Source: Aptenodytes patagonicus (lineage: Eukaryota; Chordata; Aves; Sphenisciformes; Spheniscidae). Taken from it: 64,000 nt of DNA. Of the stretch, positions 34,101 to 46,100 are shown piece by piece. Within the stretch, counting starts at the first letter, position 1, and every line of letters begins with the position of its first letter. A program made the position numbers and the translations under genes. Below the pieces are notes generated by a model. That model saw only the letters and a list, made by a program, of their open reading frames with translations, did not search any database and had not been told where the DNA came from. The stretch covers positions 935,001 through 999,000 of the forward strand of contig NC_134970.1 of assembly GCF_965638725.1 (NCBI RefSeq), given 5' to 3'.

Positions 34101-37100
34101 GCACGTCACGGCACGCAGCAGCACCTGTCCTGCAGCGCTGCTGCCTGCACCGGGACTCACGCCAGCTCCCGGAGCCTGCTCGCTGCCGGAGCCCTCCCGG
34201 GGGCAGCTGGAGCCCACGATGCTGCTCCTGCTCTGGAACCGCCCCTGTCCCTGTCCCCATCGCGCCTTTCCTCTTCACTCCTTGGGTACATCCCTGCTTG
34301 TGTCGTATCCGTCCCTCACCTAGAGCGGGAAGGTCCCTCCCGGGCAGGGTCTGTGCCCAGCCGTCGGTGCAGGGCTGGTGTCTGCCCCATAGCCGTGGTC
34401 CTCCTCCACCTTGGAGCCCGAAGCGAGGACTGGAGCCGCGGCTCTGCCTTGTCTCCCTTGCCATGCAAGGGAACAGCCAGTTCCCACGTGAACTGCTGAG
34501 TCCTGGCCAACCCTGCTCTCCAAATATTTATATATCCCATTACTGTTTACATATGAGCCTGTTCTCCGGAGGTGTCTCCTCCTTCCCCCTTCTCCCCCAG
34601 TGCTCCCCCTGCTCCATCTCATCTGGTGCAGCTATTCCAAACGCAGTGCTCTGTTCCCATTACTGCTTGATTAATTTACAGGGAAAGGCAAAGCTCTCCT
34701 AAGGGAGTAATCTAAGCCACTGGGCACAGCATCCCAGCAAGAGGAGAGACTCTCCCAGGGAGACAAGGCACACAGCGGTGGGAAGGGGATGGGGCAGAAC
34801 CTACTTCGCAGCATGACCCGGCCGAAGACGGTGTGGTCCCGGTCCAGGGTGCTGCAGTTCCAGCGGTGGTGGCGGAACTGGTGCTGGCACTCCCGGATCC
34901 ACTCCTTGGCTCCCTCCCCGACCGACTGCATGATGTCGGGGTACCTCTGGCACAGCTGCCGCTGCTTGTTCACCAGCCCGGGGATGTTATCACAGATCAC
35001 CCTCGCGCCCAGCGCCCCGATGTACCTGCGAGAGAGAACGGTGCTGCATTACTGCGCTGCCCGTAGAGGGGGAAGGTGCGGGGCTCTGGCTCCCCGGGTT
35101 CTCACCCTGCTCGGGGGGTTCTTATATTGAAGCCTACCTTTCCCTCTTTTCTTTCTAGCTGTGTCACAGCTGCTCTGTGCTCTGCCGAGGGTGTCCCCCC
35201 ACAGTGGCATGCCCTCCTTGCAGCATCCCCTCCGCGTGGGTGAGCTGGGGGAGCCACAGAGCATGCCTCTCACTGTGGTTCAGACAGGCAGGACACAGGG
35301 ACAGGGCACTGCTGAGCCATCACAGCCGCTGGGCTTTTGTCTTTGTGTCTAACAATATAATCCCAAGCTGCACCAGCCCCGGGGCAGGGGGAAGCTCTGC
35401 TCCGTGCATGCATCACTGTGGCAGGGAGCAGGGAAGCCTGCAGAGCCCATCTTCCCTAGGAGACAGCCAGATATGGGTGCTGCAAGTTGTGGGGCCCGCA
35501 GCCCTGAGAGCCTGGGCTGCTCTGGGAGCTCCTGGCAGCGGAGGAGCTTGCTGATGTGCAAAACCTGCCTCCCACCCTCTTCCCTACATCCCAGCCCCAC
35601 TCTGCAGCTCGGCCCTGCTGAGCACGGCAGGATGGAGCCCAGCTGAGACCAGCGTGGCTGGTGCTGGTGCAGGCTCTGCAATGCCTCCTGCCTGCACACT
35701 GGCTGGGGCGCACTGTGGGGACAAAGATCCGTGGCACAGGCACCCGCGTCATGCTCAGGTGGGGGAGAAAGAGGAGCAGGCTTCACCTCTTGTTGCTGCA
35801 GTCCTCATTCACACTGTTATCCCCCAGCTATCTAGCCCTCTCTGTGTGTCTCTTGCACTGGTGAACTTTTATGATCGTGCCCTGAAGCTGGGTAACTGGG
35901 AGAACTACCCTGTGTCTCCTGTCCTAACTGTACCCTGCCTGCACCCCGGTCCCCTCCCTGCAGCAGTGGGGAGAGGATGGGAGCTCGGAGCAGAAAGATA
36001 ATGCGCAAACAACAATCTGGTAGAGCCTGGCTGAGCCCTGCAGGCAGCTTTCCATGGACATGGGGGAGGGACCCCGAGCTCTGCCCCGCAGCCTTCCCCA
36101 CGCCTCGCACCAGCCCGGACAATGGCAGCAACGTGGAATTTTCCATCCCGGGTCAGCCCCTGCCTGCGCCGGCCGCTCGCCCCAGCCAGGCAGCGGCTGC
36201 TTGTGCCGGAGTATGTTGTTTGCCACAGAGCATGGAGCTGTGATTCTGGCTGGAAGGGATGAGGTTTGCGTGGGATTCAAATTTTTCAACCCCCCCAGAC
36301 TGGAAGTAAGAAGCTCCCTTTAATAATAATAAAAAGCAGTAAGCTTGGGAAATATTTCATTGTCTCTCTCTATCCATGTTCTATCACTTCTATCAGCCCT
36401 AGAGAGAGCTCACAGGCTCAGGAAAGCCCTGCGAGCACGGAAAGCAATGGGATCTGTTCCCTCTTTTAAAATACTTTGTTTAAATGCTGGCAGAAGCACA
36501 AGGTCATCTCAGGCTGGAGCTGAGCATAATAAACCCAGCTCTCCATGGCTTTGCAAGCCCCAACTCTGAGGGCCAGCGAGCGTTACTTTCACAAGCTTGC
36601 TTGTCAGCCTTTCATCCTGCAGCAGGGGGACAAGGGCGATGGTAGAAGCCGTTTAGGAAAGAAAAGCCAACAGGAGCTCATTGAGCAATGCCGACTGCAG
36701 GTGTTTAATTGCCTCGCTTGTGCTGGGCTGTGAGAGCGGCCGGTTCCTTCCTGCAGTGAGCAGGGTGAGGAGCATCCCACCAGCTGGATGATGGTACAGG
36801 CCAGTGGTCTCAAGTGGGGCTGCAGAGATCCCACGGGGAAGCGTGGCCAGGTACCCTGGCCCTGAATTCATTCTGCCCAGCCTGCCTGGTCCCAGCAAGG
36901 ATGGGGATGCTGACGTGTCCCTGCCTGCACCGCCAAGAGCTGGGACGAGGCTGCTGGGAGGCAGCGGTGTGGCAGGATGGAGGTTGCAGCAGTAGCCAAA
37001 GCTCCACTTCACTGGAGGAAAGAGATGCTGGGAAAGTTGGAAAAGGTAAAATGTTCTTTGATGAGCCACCTCACCAGGGACCTTGTGGGGACCCCATCCC

Positions 37101-40100
37101 CTGTCCGCCTCCAGCGCTGCTGAGCTGTGGCACTGGTCTTTGGTAATGGCGGTGGGCTGTAAGCAGGGCTGGCTTTGGGGAGACACGCTGGCAGCTGGCA
37201 GAGGAGCTGCCTCCACTATGTGAGAGCCGGCAGATAAAGCACCGACTAACACCATCCCCTGGGAGACTGAGATCAAGGAAAACCCTCCAGACAAGATAAA
37301 CACCAGGCACTCCCTTTTTCACACTGTGAGCTAATTATGTCTCGTTAATTCTCCTGCCAAACACCCAGATCAGAGCAAACATTATCAGCAGGAGAAAGTG
37401 GAAGGAGAGCAGGGCGAAGGGCACCGACCGCCAAGGGAGCACCTCACCCTGCAGGGTCCCAGACCCCCGCCGGGGTCGGTGGCTGCATCTCCCTCTGCTT
37501 GTAGCTGCAAACAAGCAGCGTATTTGCTGTGGTACCTACAAGCCTCCATTGCAGATTATGTACCGAAATCTGTCCCACAATTGCTGTGGTGTTGGAAAGC
37601 GGCATGGCACAACAAGGGGGAAAATTCCTCGCGTGTCTTGGAAAGGCTGCGGTTATCTCGGCAAGACCGAGATCTTCCATTTCGTGAGAAATGCTCCAGT
37701 TGGGTTCAGTTACTCTGAAATGGAGCGAGACGAGGAACATCAGAAAATTCTGCCAAGCAGAATTTTGGAAGGGAAAAAAACCAAACATTTGTTTTGGATT
37801 GATTAAAGCATCCCTTCCGATTTTATTTCTAAAAATCTATGACATTTTAAAAACACTGAAATAGGAAAGACAATGGATGTTCTGAGAAGTCCCTAGCTGC
37901 CTTATCAGAACTTCATTTTTAAAAAATGAAGTTGCGCTGGAAGTGGCAAATTTCTGTGAAATGCTGTACTCTTGGGGAATCTGCATTTTTACAGCAGAAA
38001 AAAACCCCCAAGCCCTGAGTTCAGAAAAGTCTGTGAGAGGGAACTGCTCCTGATGCTGAAGGCTGCTCGGGCCTGGACTTCCACATGGTCAGAAGGAGAG
38101 AAGCAGGAGCAGCCTGTGAGAGCCAGGCAGCCTGCAGCAAGGAGGAGCTGGGAGGGAGGGAGGGAGTTAATAATTAAGTGCATGTGGGGATAACGATCCC
38201 TCACCCTGTCAAATGGGGTTCCATGGGATGCTGCCTCCTGCAAGGTCCTCACGTAGCGTCTGTAAAGCCCTTGCATTGCCCTCTTGCTAGGGGCAGAGCT
38301 GTTTGCTCAGCTCAGGCAGAGGGGCTGGCACCGATCCCTCTGAGGGCCTTTGGCTGCGTGATGCTGCATCATTTACTTTTTGCAAATCAGTGTGCAATCA
38401 CAAGCTTGCCGTACTTCCCATTTGCTCCTTGAGTTCAGCTGCCAGGAGGTGGGTGTGAGCCGCAGCGCTGCGGGAAACGCTCTGCTACCACGCGTGGCAC
38501 TGGACCTCCACCTCCCGCCTTCCCTTCCCTGTTCCCTGCAAGGAGCAACTTGTGCAGCAGCAGCAGAGACCAGAGACCTCACGTTACAAAGGCAAGTGCT
38601 TGAATTCAGAGCCTGTGAGGTAAAGGAGGTAAAGCGCTCCTCGCTCCCTGCTAGCCTTTCTCTTCTCTGCAAGTAACCTGCTGCACAGGTACATCCACCG
38701 ATGCAGCTGAAGCGAGCTCTCTCTCAACAGCCCGGGAGCGCCGGACGCTCTGATGCATTGGGGGAACAGGAGACAACTGTCACATGTTGGCTCCCAGTTG
38801 TTTTTCTTGTTCTAAGAGTCTGCTGACTTCGACTCTTATAAACAAGGAGAAACCTAAATTGCTTCTAAGATAAACATGCAAATCAGAGGCAGACGCATCT
38901 ATTTACTTGGCAGCATGCATTTTGTGCTAACCCCCTTCCACGGCTTGCCTCCGTGCTGTATGTGTCCTGCTCCCGTGCTTCCCACGAGAGCCTGCCTGGC
39001 TTCCAAAGGACTTGCAGACTCCTCAGGGTGCTCTCGCAGAACAGTGTGGCCCATGTCATGTCTCTGCCATCAGCTCAGACTGCTCTGGTGAAAGTCTCAA
39101 CAGCTCAGAGCTTTCCTATCCACAGCGGCTCTCCTCCCCGTGCGTGCGGTTCCCTTCGGGTTAGGAGGGGATCCCCACAGTTGCATGTGGGCTGCGAGTT
39201 CCTGGGATCCACTGCATCTTGTCCCAAGGATCGGATCCCAGTATGCCTCACTCCTTCTCCATCTTCACTGTGCTGGAATCTTTTTCTGGATCAATAAACT
39301 GTGCTTTTGGCACCAACATAGTGCACGCAGCTTCCCAGTTGCTGAGCTTTTTAATAGGAAAGACCGAAAGATTCAGGAAAAGCACCATACCCCAAGTGTA
39401 GCAGGGGGGAGATCAAGAGCATGGCCAGTCTAAGGCACCTTAGCAATAGGCAGATGGGAACTTCTACGGCTGGAGAAAGGAGACCTCTCCGGCAGCCTGA
39501 GCCAGCCTGCCCCAAACGTGTCAGTGTAAGCCTGGCCAGGTGAGCAAACCAGCTGTGCGGCTGCTGAGGGGTTTCTCTGGCTCCCAGGAGCACCAGGCTG
39601 CGTTTATGGGGGCTTGGGGGCTGCTCTACAAAACCAGCAGTCAGGGGGAACCATGACTCTAAAGATCAAAATGGGAAGATGCTGCAAAGGGGAATTCAGT
39701 TTCCCTTTCATTATAAATAACCAGCCCTCTGCAATATAGACCTGGGGCACCTCCAGATTTTTTTTTGTAACTCCGAGCTGTTGGCAGTAATTTTGTTTAA
39801 TTGCTAAAACCCTACTAGCTGACCCAGCGGTTTGAGGGGGCAGCTCTCCAGTCCCGAAGAGGCAACGGCAGCGAAGCCCCTGTGTGCACCCAGCTCCGAC
39901 TGTCACCAGCCACCTGCGAGATGCTGTTTCTCCAGGGAGTCGGTAAGTCAGCCTGGCAGAGGCGAAGCCTCGTATCTCTGCAGCGTGCCTGGCTGCTGCT
40001 TGCTTTGCGTAGGGCTGGGGCGAGTGTTGCAAGGAAATACCAGCCATTGCGGGGCTGCAGTTGTTGCGGTGGCTGGGGAAAGCTCTGTGTTTCCTCCTGG

Positions 40101-43100
40101 TGCCAGGCCAGGGCTTGCCTCGTTGCGTGGTATCGGCCTTTGCCCAGGCGTGTCGGTGTGGGGTGCTCCGGTTACGGCTCCCCTGAATAGCAGGGCCGCT
40201 CTCCTCTAGCGCCGACCACGTGCCCTGGCTTTGCAGAAAGGCTGCCTTGGCTGCCTCCCACATCGTGGTGACCCGGTGAGATCTGAGACCACGAGAGGCT
40301 TAGCTGGGGTCATGCCACTGTTCTGGACTCACTAGTAGATATCAGGTAGAAACTGTCTCTTGGAAAATGAGGTTTTGAAGAAAGGAAAACATTTCATGGG
40401 AATGGGTAAAATTAAGTGGAATCAGAACTCACTCTTGTTTGTCACTTTTCTGTAATGCCAAGGTGTTGTTGAGAAATATGTTAGTGTGCTAATTTAGTTT
40501 CTAATGAAAGTTATACTAGACACACTGCTGTGTCTAATATTTCATTTTACACCATTTTATATGGCATTGAAAAACCTATTTGAGTATTACTTTCCTTCAA
40601 AAGGGAAATTTTTAGAATTGCCATTCTCAGGCAAATCTCAAAATTTTAATTTTTTGTGCTCTGCTTTAGAATGAAAACAGCTGCTGAAATGTTGGACGTT
40701 CCCACTGCGGGAAATCAGGGTTGCACCAATAGCATTAAAGGCACAATTTTGAATTAGATTAATACAAAATGAGCTTAACTAAAATCACTATTGTAGGTTA
40801 ACTATACATTGGGAGAAGGATGTCCGTGCAAGCAGCTATGATGATGCAGTGAGCCAGACTTCAGGCACGGGGAAGCTCAGCCAGAGCAGCTCTGGGTACC
40901 TCCAGCTGCTCCCCAGCGCAGGGCAAACCCCCCAGGCAGGGCCGCCGCTGCCACCCCGCGCCGAGGCACGAGGCTTCTTCATTGTCACTTGTTAATGCAG
41001 AGAGAGTTAATGGCTGAAAAACGATGGCAGGTTAACAGTTCTCCTTCCTGTGGCTTCTCTCTTCCTGAGGATCCCAAAAACATTTTGCAAACTGTTTGTA
41101 ACTCCTTGTTCGGCGGCAGAGCAGGGTGGGAACAGAAATGCGGGGGGGATGCAGCGTCCGGAGGGGCAGGAGGTGCTCTGGCCAGACACAGCACCATGAA
41201 CCCTGTCAGCTCGATGGCTTTGAAATCATCGAGAGATGCTCCTCCGACGTGAAGCAGATGAGGAGCAGATGCTCCTCCTGCGACAGGCAGCAGGCTGGGC
41301 TCTGACATCCCATCTAACAGGTTTTCAGCTTGAGAATTTGCTTTTCCTGATACTGCCTCTCCCCATCAAGTGCAGGGTGCTCTCAATTGGCTTAAGGCAA
41401 TCTGGACAGCTTAAATCCCTGGACCCCCAGCCATGTCAGCTGCTCCTGGGAGTTCCTAACAGGCTCTCTTTTGTTACTGGCAGTAAAGAGATACAGGCAG
41501 CCTTGCACTGTGTGGTGCTGTGCAGAGCAGCACCCAGGGGCTCTGAACTTGACCAAACCACGTTTAAAACAAAAACAAAACAAAAAAGCAAGCAAGCAAG
41601 AAAAGCGCCAAGATGTTCCTGGCCACATTAAGCATGCCTCTCAACTCGATATCCTCTGATGGCCACCGACTGCCTGTCACATGTAGCTCTCCCACCTAAT
41701 ATTATTCAGGCAAATAACCTCAGCACCATTTGGAAGAAATGCTGAGCTTCGAGCCCCTCCACAGCTCCAGTCGGTGCCATCAGATGCCTGTGAGCCGAGC
41801 TGTAACTGGGGCTCAGTCCCAGCTCAGGATGTTCCCCTCGGCACCGGTTCTGCTCTCGCCCCTGAGCATGTCATGCCAACCATGAACACTGCCTGCTCCC
41901 AAAAACAGCCCTGGGAGGGGTGGCATGGCACTGGTTTAGGCTCCACCATCACGTACAGCATTGGGAGTTTCTCTAGGTCTTTCTGCAAACCCGGTGCTGT
42001 GAAACCCCTAGAGTTCCCCTTGTCCACGCCCGGGTGAAGCATGGTCCGGCCGTGCCTTTCCGACCCGATGTGTGCCCAAATGCCATGCCCGTGATGACAT
42101 CTCCAGCCCCTTCTCCCGGATCAGCCCTGGGGGAAGGCAGTGCTGCCCCGCAGCTGCCGGAGCCCCGGTCCCCGTCTCCTCGGGCGGGAGATGCTCAGCC
42201 TCTTGTGCAAGCTGTCCCACAGGCTGGGGCCGTGAGCTCGTTTTGCATAGAGCCTCGTCAGTGCTGACTTCTGCTCCAAGAGTCTGCTGCTGAGGTTGAG
42301 ATGAGAGCATGGTCTGGCTTCTTGGTGGTATCAGAGGCTGTTGGAGTCCTTCCCCTGGGAAAACTGATTCACCTCCCCATTGCTCTTGTAACCACTTTGA
42401 TAGTCCTGAAAGATCAACTTGGGAGCCAAACTATCTTGGCTTCTGTTCTCTTCCCATCCCATTGAATCGACATGAAATCTGTATTTTGGTGGGAGGCTGG
42501 AAAGCCCTAGGCAGCTGGAGACACCTTGTTCAGATAGGATCAAATCCAACATCGCTGCCTCTTTGCCTGATAAAGAGTAAATTCCAAGGCGCCTGGCAGC
42601 ATTTCACCTCCTCAAGTTCTTTGCATACTTCCCAAGGATGCTGCACTTTTCCTTCCTCTGCTCTCCCTGGCTGTGGGCAGACAATTTATAGCCAACTGCA
42701 AAGCACTTCGGGTTGCAAGGTGCTATAGACATTTGAGATATTATTTTATTATTATAAACCCTGAGTATTTCATTAAGCCCCACTGGGAACGGGGCCACCC
42801 TGGACTGCTGGAATTGTTAACACCTTGGAATGATTAATAGTCCTAATTTCCTCACTTAGAGCCACTACTCTGTATGTTGAGAGTGTTAGTCTCACTTGAA
42901 TAATTTTTAATATCATAATGCTGAGCCACTACCAGTGCCATTCAAGGTACATACTTTTCATTTTCAGCACTATGATCTTTTTTTTTTTTGGTGTGTGTCA
43001 CCCTTTCTCCAGCTGTGTGCCTTTAGTTCCTTGTCGGCGTCCCTTCTCTGTGGTTTCCCTGCACCCATGTGCAGTCGGTGGGATGCGGTTTCTGTGAGAA

Positions 43101-46100
43101 GGACTGAAATGTCTGGGAAATGCTGCAGTCCCGGGGAGCTGGACCCAAACGAGCGTCCTGCCCTGCGCAGGTCAGTGCTGCCCTGCCATCCCCTCGGCTG
43201 ATGTGGGAGGGTTTGCTGTTGGCATCTTGTATCGAGTGTCACCTGGAAATCGAGGTCTGTTCTGCTTGCTGTGGTATAAAGGCGAGATAATGGTGTGCGC
43301 AGAACATATATCGGGTGAGCAGCAAAGCCCCTGAGTGCTCGGGCTGCTGCAGAGCCAGAGGAGGGGTGAAGGTGGGAGGTTATAAAAGCACAGGGAGAAA
43401 AGGACTCCGGTGTCTTCTGCAGTAGTGGACAAAAATCTCGCTCAGCGCTGGGTGAAAGCTATTCCTCGGAGGTGTTGCTGGCGATGTATGAATATAATAC
43501 AAATTGCTCACCAAAAATACGCTTTAAGTATCAATTTTTTTCCTCCCAAAATCTCAAAGCACTTTGCTAAGGGGTCTAAGTAAGACAGTGTCTGGGCATA
43601 AAGTAGGACAGATGATTCTTCTCTTGTCCGTAGCATATCTTGTGTGTTAGGTGCGAGCTGCTCAGAGCAGAGGCTGCGTGTTTCTACAGGACCTAGCTCA
43701 GCACAGATCTCCTCACAGCGGGCTGCAGGCACTGTTGAAATTGGTATTAGTAATAGCAAAAGCTATTGAGTTTTGAAGAGGATTTTTTTCTTCTGCATTT
43801 CTTTGTAAGAAAGATTTCCTATAGGTGAAAGTGACCCTAATGAAAAATGAACTAAGAAACACAATTAGGATTATTATAACGGCGCAGAGCGACTGAGAGA
43901 ACCCATCTGTTCAATACACCCCAACCAAGAACACCAGGGCTGCTGCAAAGGCCACAGGGTTCATTCTCCATCAGTCTGACGTTACTTTAAAACTTATTTT
44001 TCAAAGCGCGGCTGCCTGGACAGCCGGAGCTGTGGAGCGCCTCAGGATAAAGACTTCCTGGTCGCTGACCTCCTGCTTTTATTGCTGTGCAAAGCGCTCT
44101 GCAACAACAAATGTACAGGCAGTGCGAACCCCCCGCAGATCCCCCGTGCCCCGAGCGCTGCCGCGCTGCACGTCGTCTCCCCTTTGAGAAGGCGAGTCCC
44201 CCTGGTACCTCGCCCGCGACAGCCCTGGGGCCGAGACCGGGTGGATGAGGAGCTGCTCTTCAGCGGGGGCACGTGCGGAGGAGGGAAACACTTTGTCTGC
44301 GGCGCAGGATGGCATCGGGAGCTACAGACACGCAGTCCTCGGAGCCGCCTCGTAAGCTGCTAGACCCTCTGCTAGCGAAGCCCTCCTGGGGCTGCTGCGG
44401 GTCTGCCCTTCTGCGACTGGCACAGAGGGGAGGCAGTGCCACCCCCGCGCACCCCAAAGGGTTACACTGACTGGCTGTGGAGTTCCTCCATGCAGCTGTC
44501 TTTCCCTTGGCTTAATTTCAAACATTCCTATTGATGCTATTTCCCCTCCCACACACCTCAGTGTGATGCCTGTTTAAATGAGCCCCTCTCTCCTATATCC
44601 ACGCATACGTATGGCTCAATTTTTCCATCACTCTTTGTGCCCATCCACATGCGTCTGCTGACCAGGACCCAGCACTGGTGTCACGACGGAAACACACGGC
44701 AAACCCGGAGAGGCATGGCTGCAGGAGCACTGCTCCTTCCTACTCGTCGTGGTGGGAACATCCCCTTCTCCACCTGCAGTGGGGGTGTCCTTGCAAAGCC
44801 CTCGGGAAGGGCTTGACACCAGCTCCTGGGGTCGCTCTAGCATGGAGGGCGCGATGGGCACTCTTGCTTCACGATCTGCCCTTGGTGCATTTTTCCTGCC
44901 CATGAACACGGACCTCCTTCCCTGGCCAAGGAAGGGAGCTGGAGCACGGCAGCTAGAGCATCCCTAAGAGTGCCTGTCCGGGCATCGTGCCCCGGGGTGT
45001 GGTGGCTCCCCCAGGAGCCCCCGTAACCTGCCGATGCCTTGAGGAGCCCCTCGTGGCTGCCAGACTCCTGCATGCTCCCCGACCCGCGCCCAAGCTTGCC
45101 TTAGTCTTCCTTCCACAGATTTGTTTTATCTCTTTGGGAGCCTGATGCCTCCCATCTGTTCCAATGCCAGATGAAATTAAATATTTGTAGTTTCCAAGGG
45201 CTGTGGTTAGCAATAAACAAGTTAGCTAACGAGGATTTGGTGTGCCTGGGGGCTGGAGGGGTTCATGTGGGCTTGCAGGCAAGCGGGTATGTGTGAGGGT
45301 GGGGTGCAGGGGTGTGTGTGCATACAGCTTTGTGTACATTTTTCTTTAACCAAACCTTCAATTTAAAATGGCTTTCCACACCAGAGCAGCTAGCGGGGCT
45401 CTCAATAGCAAGTAAACTCTACTTAGTTATTTACACCAAGTTTGTTTATTGCACAGTTTATGTTTATAAGCAACATTTGTCTAATCTTCCAAATCTTTCG
45501 GAAGGAATTTCAGAGGCCGCTTTTGGGGCCCGATATCCTCTCGCAGCGCGTGCGGGGCACAGCCCTGCCAGGCGGGCGCCCGCCTGGGGAGAGCCGCCGT
45601 ACCCCGGACGATGCTGTTCTCCCTACCAGAGTGCACTCAAGTGTAAACGGGATTTAGGAATTTTCCCGTTGCATTCTTTCCTAATTTCCGTCTGTGTTTC
45701 AGCTGGTATTTTGTTGCTAAGTAACACTTTACAGTTTGGGAGCATTCTGCATGGATGCTGCTCCCCACAGCCACGGCCATCCTGCTGCTGCTGTTAGTCA
45801 CGGCGGCCTTGGAGCCCAGGCAGCGCCACTGGCCGCAACCGCACCAGCCTGAGCCCGTCCTCTCTGCCCGCGCAAACACTGTTCTCGCCGCTACGTGCTG
45901 CGAGCACATGCACACACACACGCGCCCACAGACACTTTTTCAAGCGCCAAAGTTCACCAATTCCTGGCGTTTTTGTGAGGCGGCGCGGGCCGTGCCTGAC
46001 GTCACTGAAAATTAATAATTTGCAGTTGTTTAGAAGAAACATTTGGTTGATATTTCCTTTCCATGTACTGTGATCAGAACGGACCCATTTTTTTTCTATT

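Noticed and set aside
33336..34217. 293-codon minus-strand frame in WNT2B intron 2
   Set aside because: It lies between two certain WNT2B exons in GC-rich intron, has low-complexity composition and shows no known motif.
43273..43395. TATA-like motifs TATAAAGG and TATAAAAG in WNT2B intron 1
   Set aside because: No initiator, conserved exon or splice donor downstream could be identified, and such motifs are common by chance.
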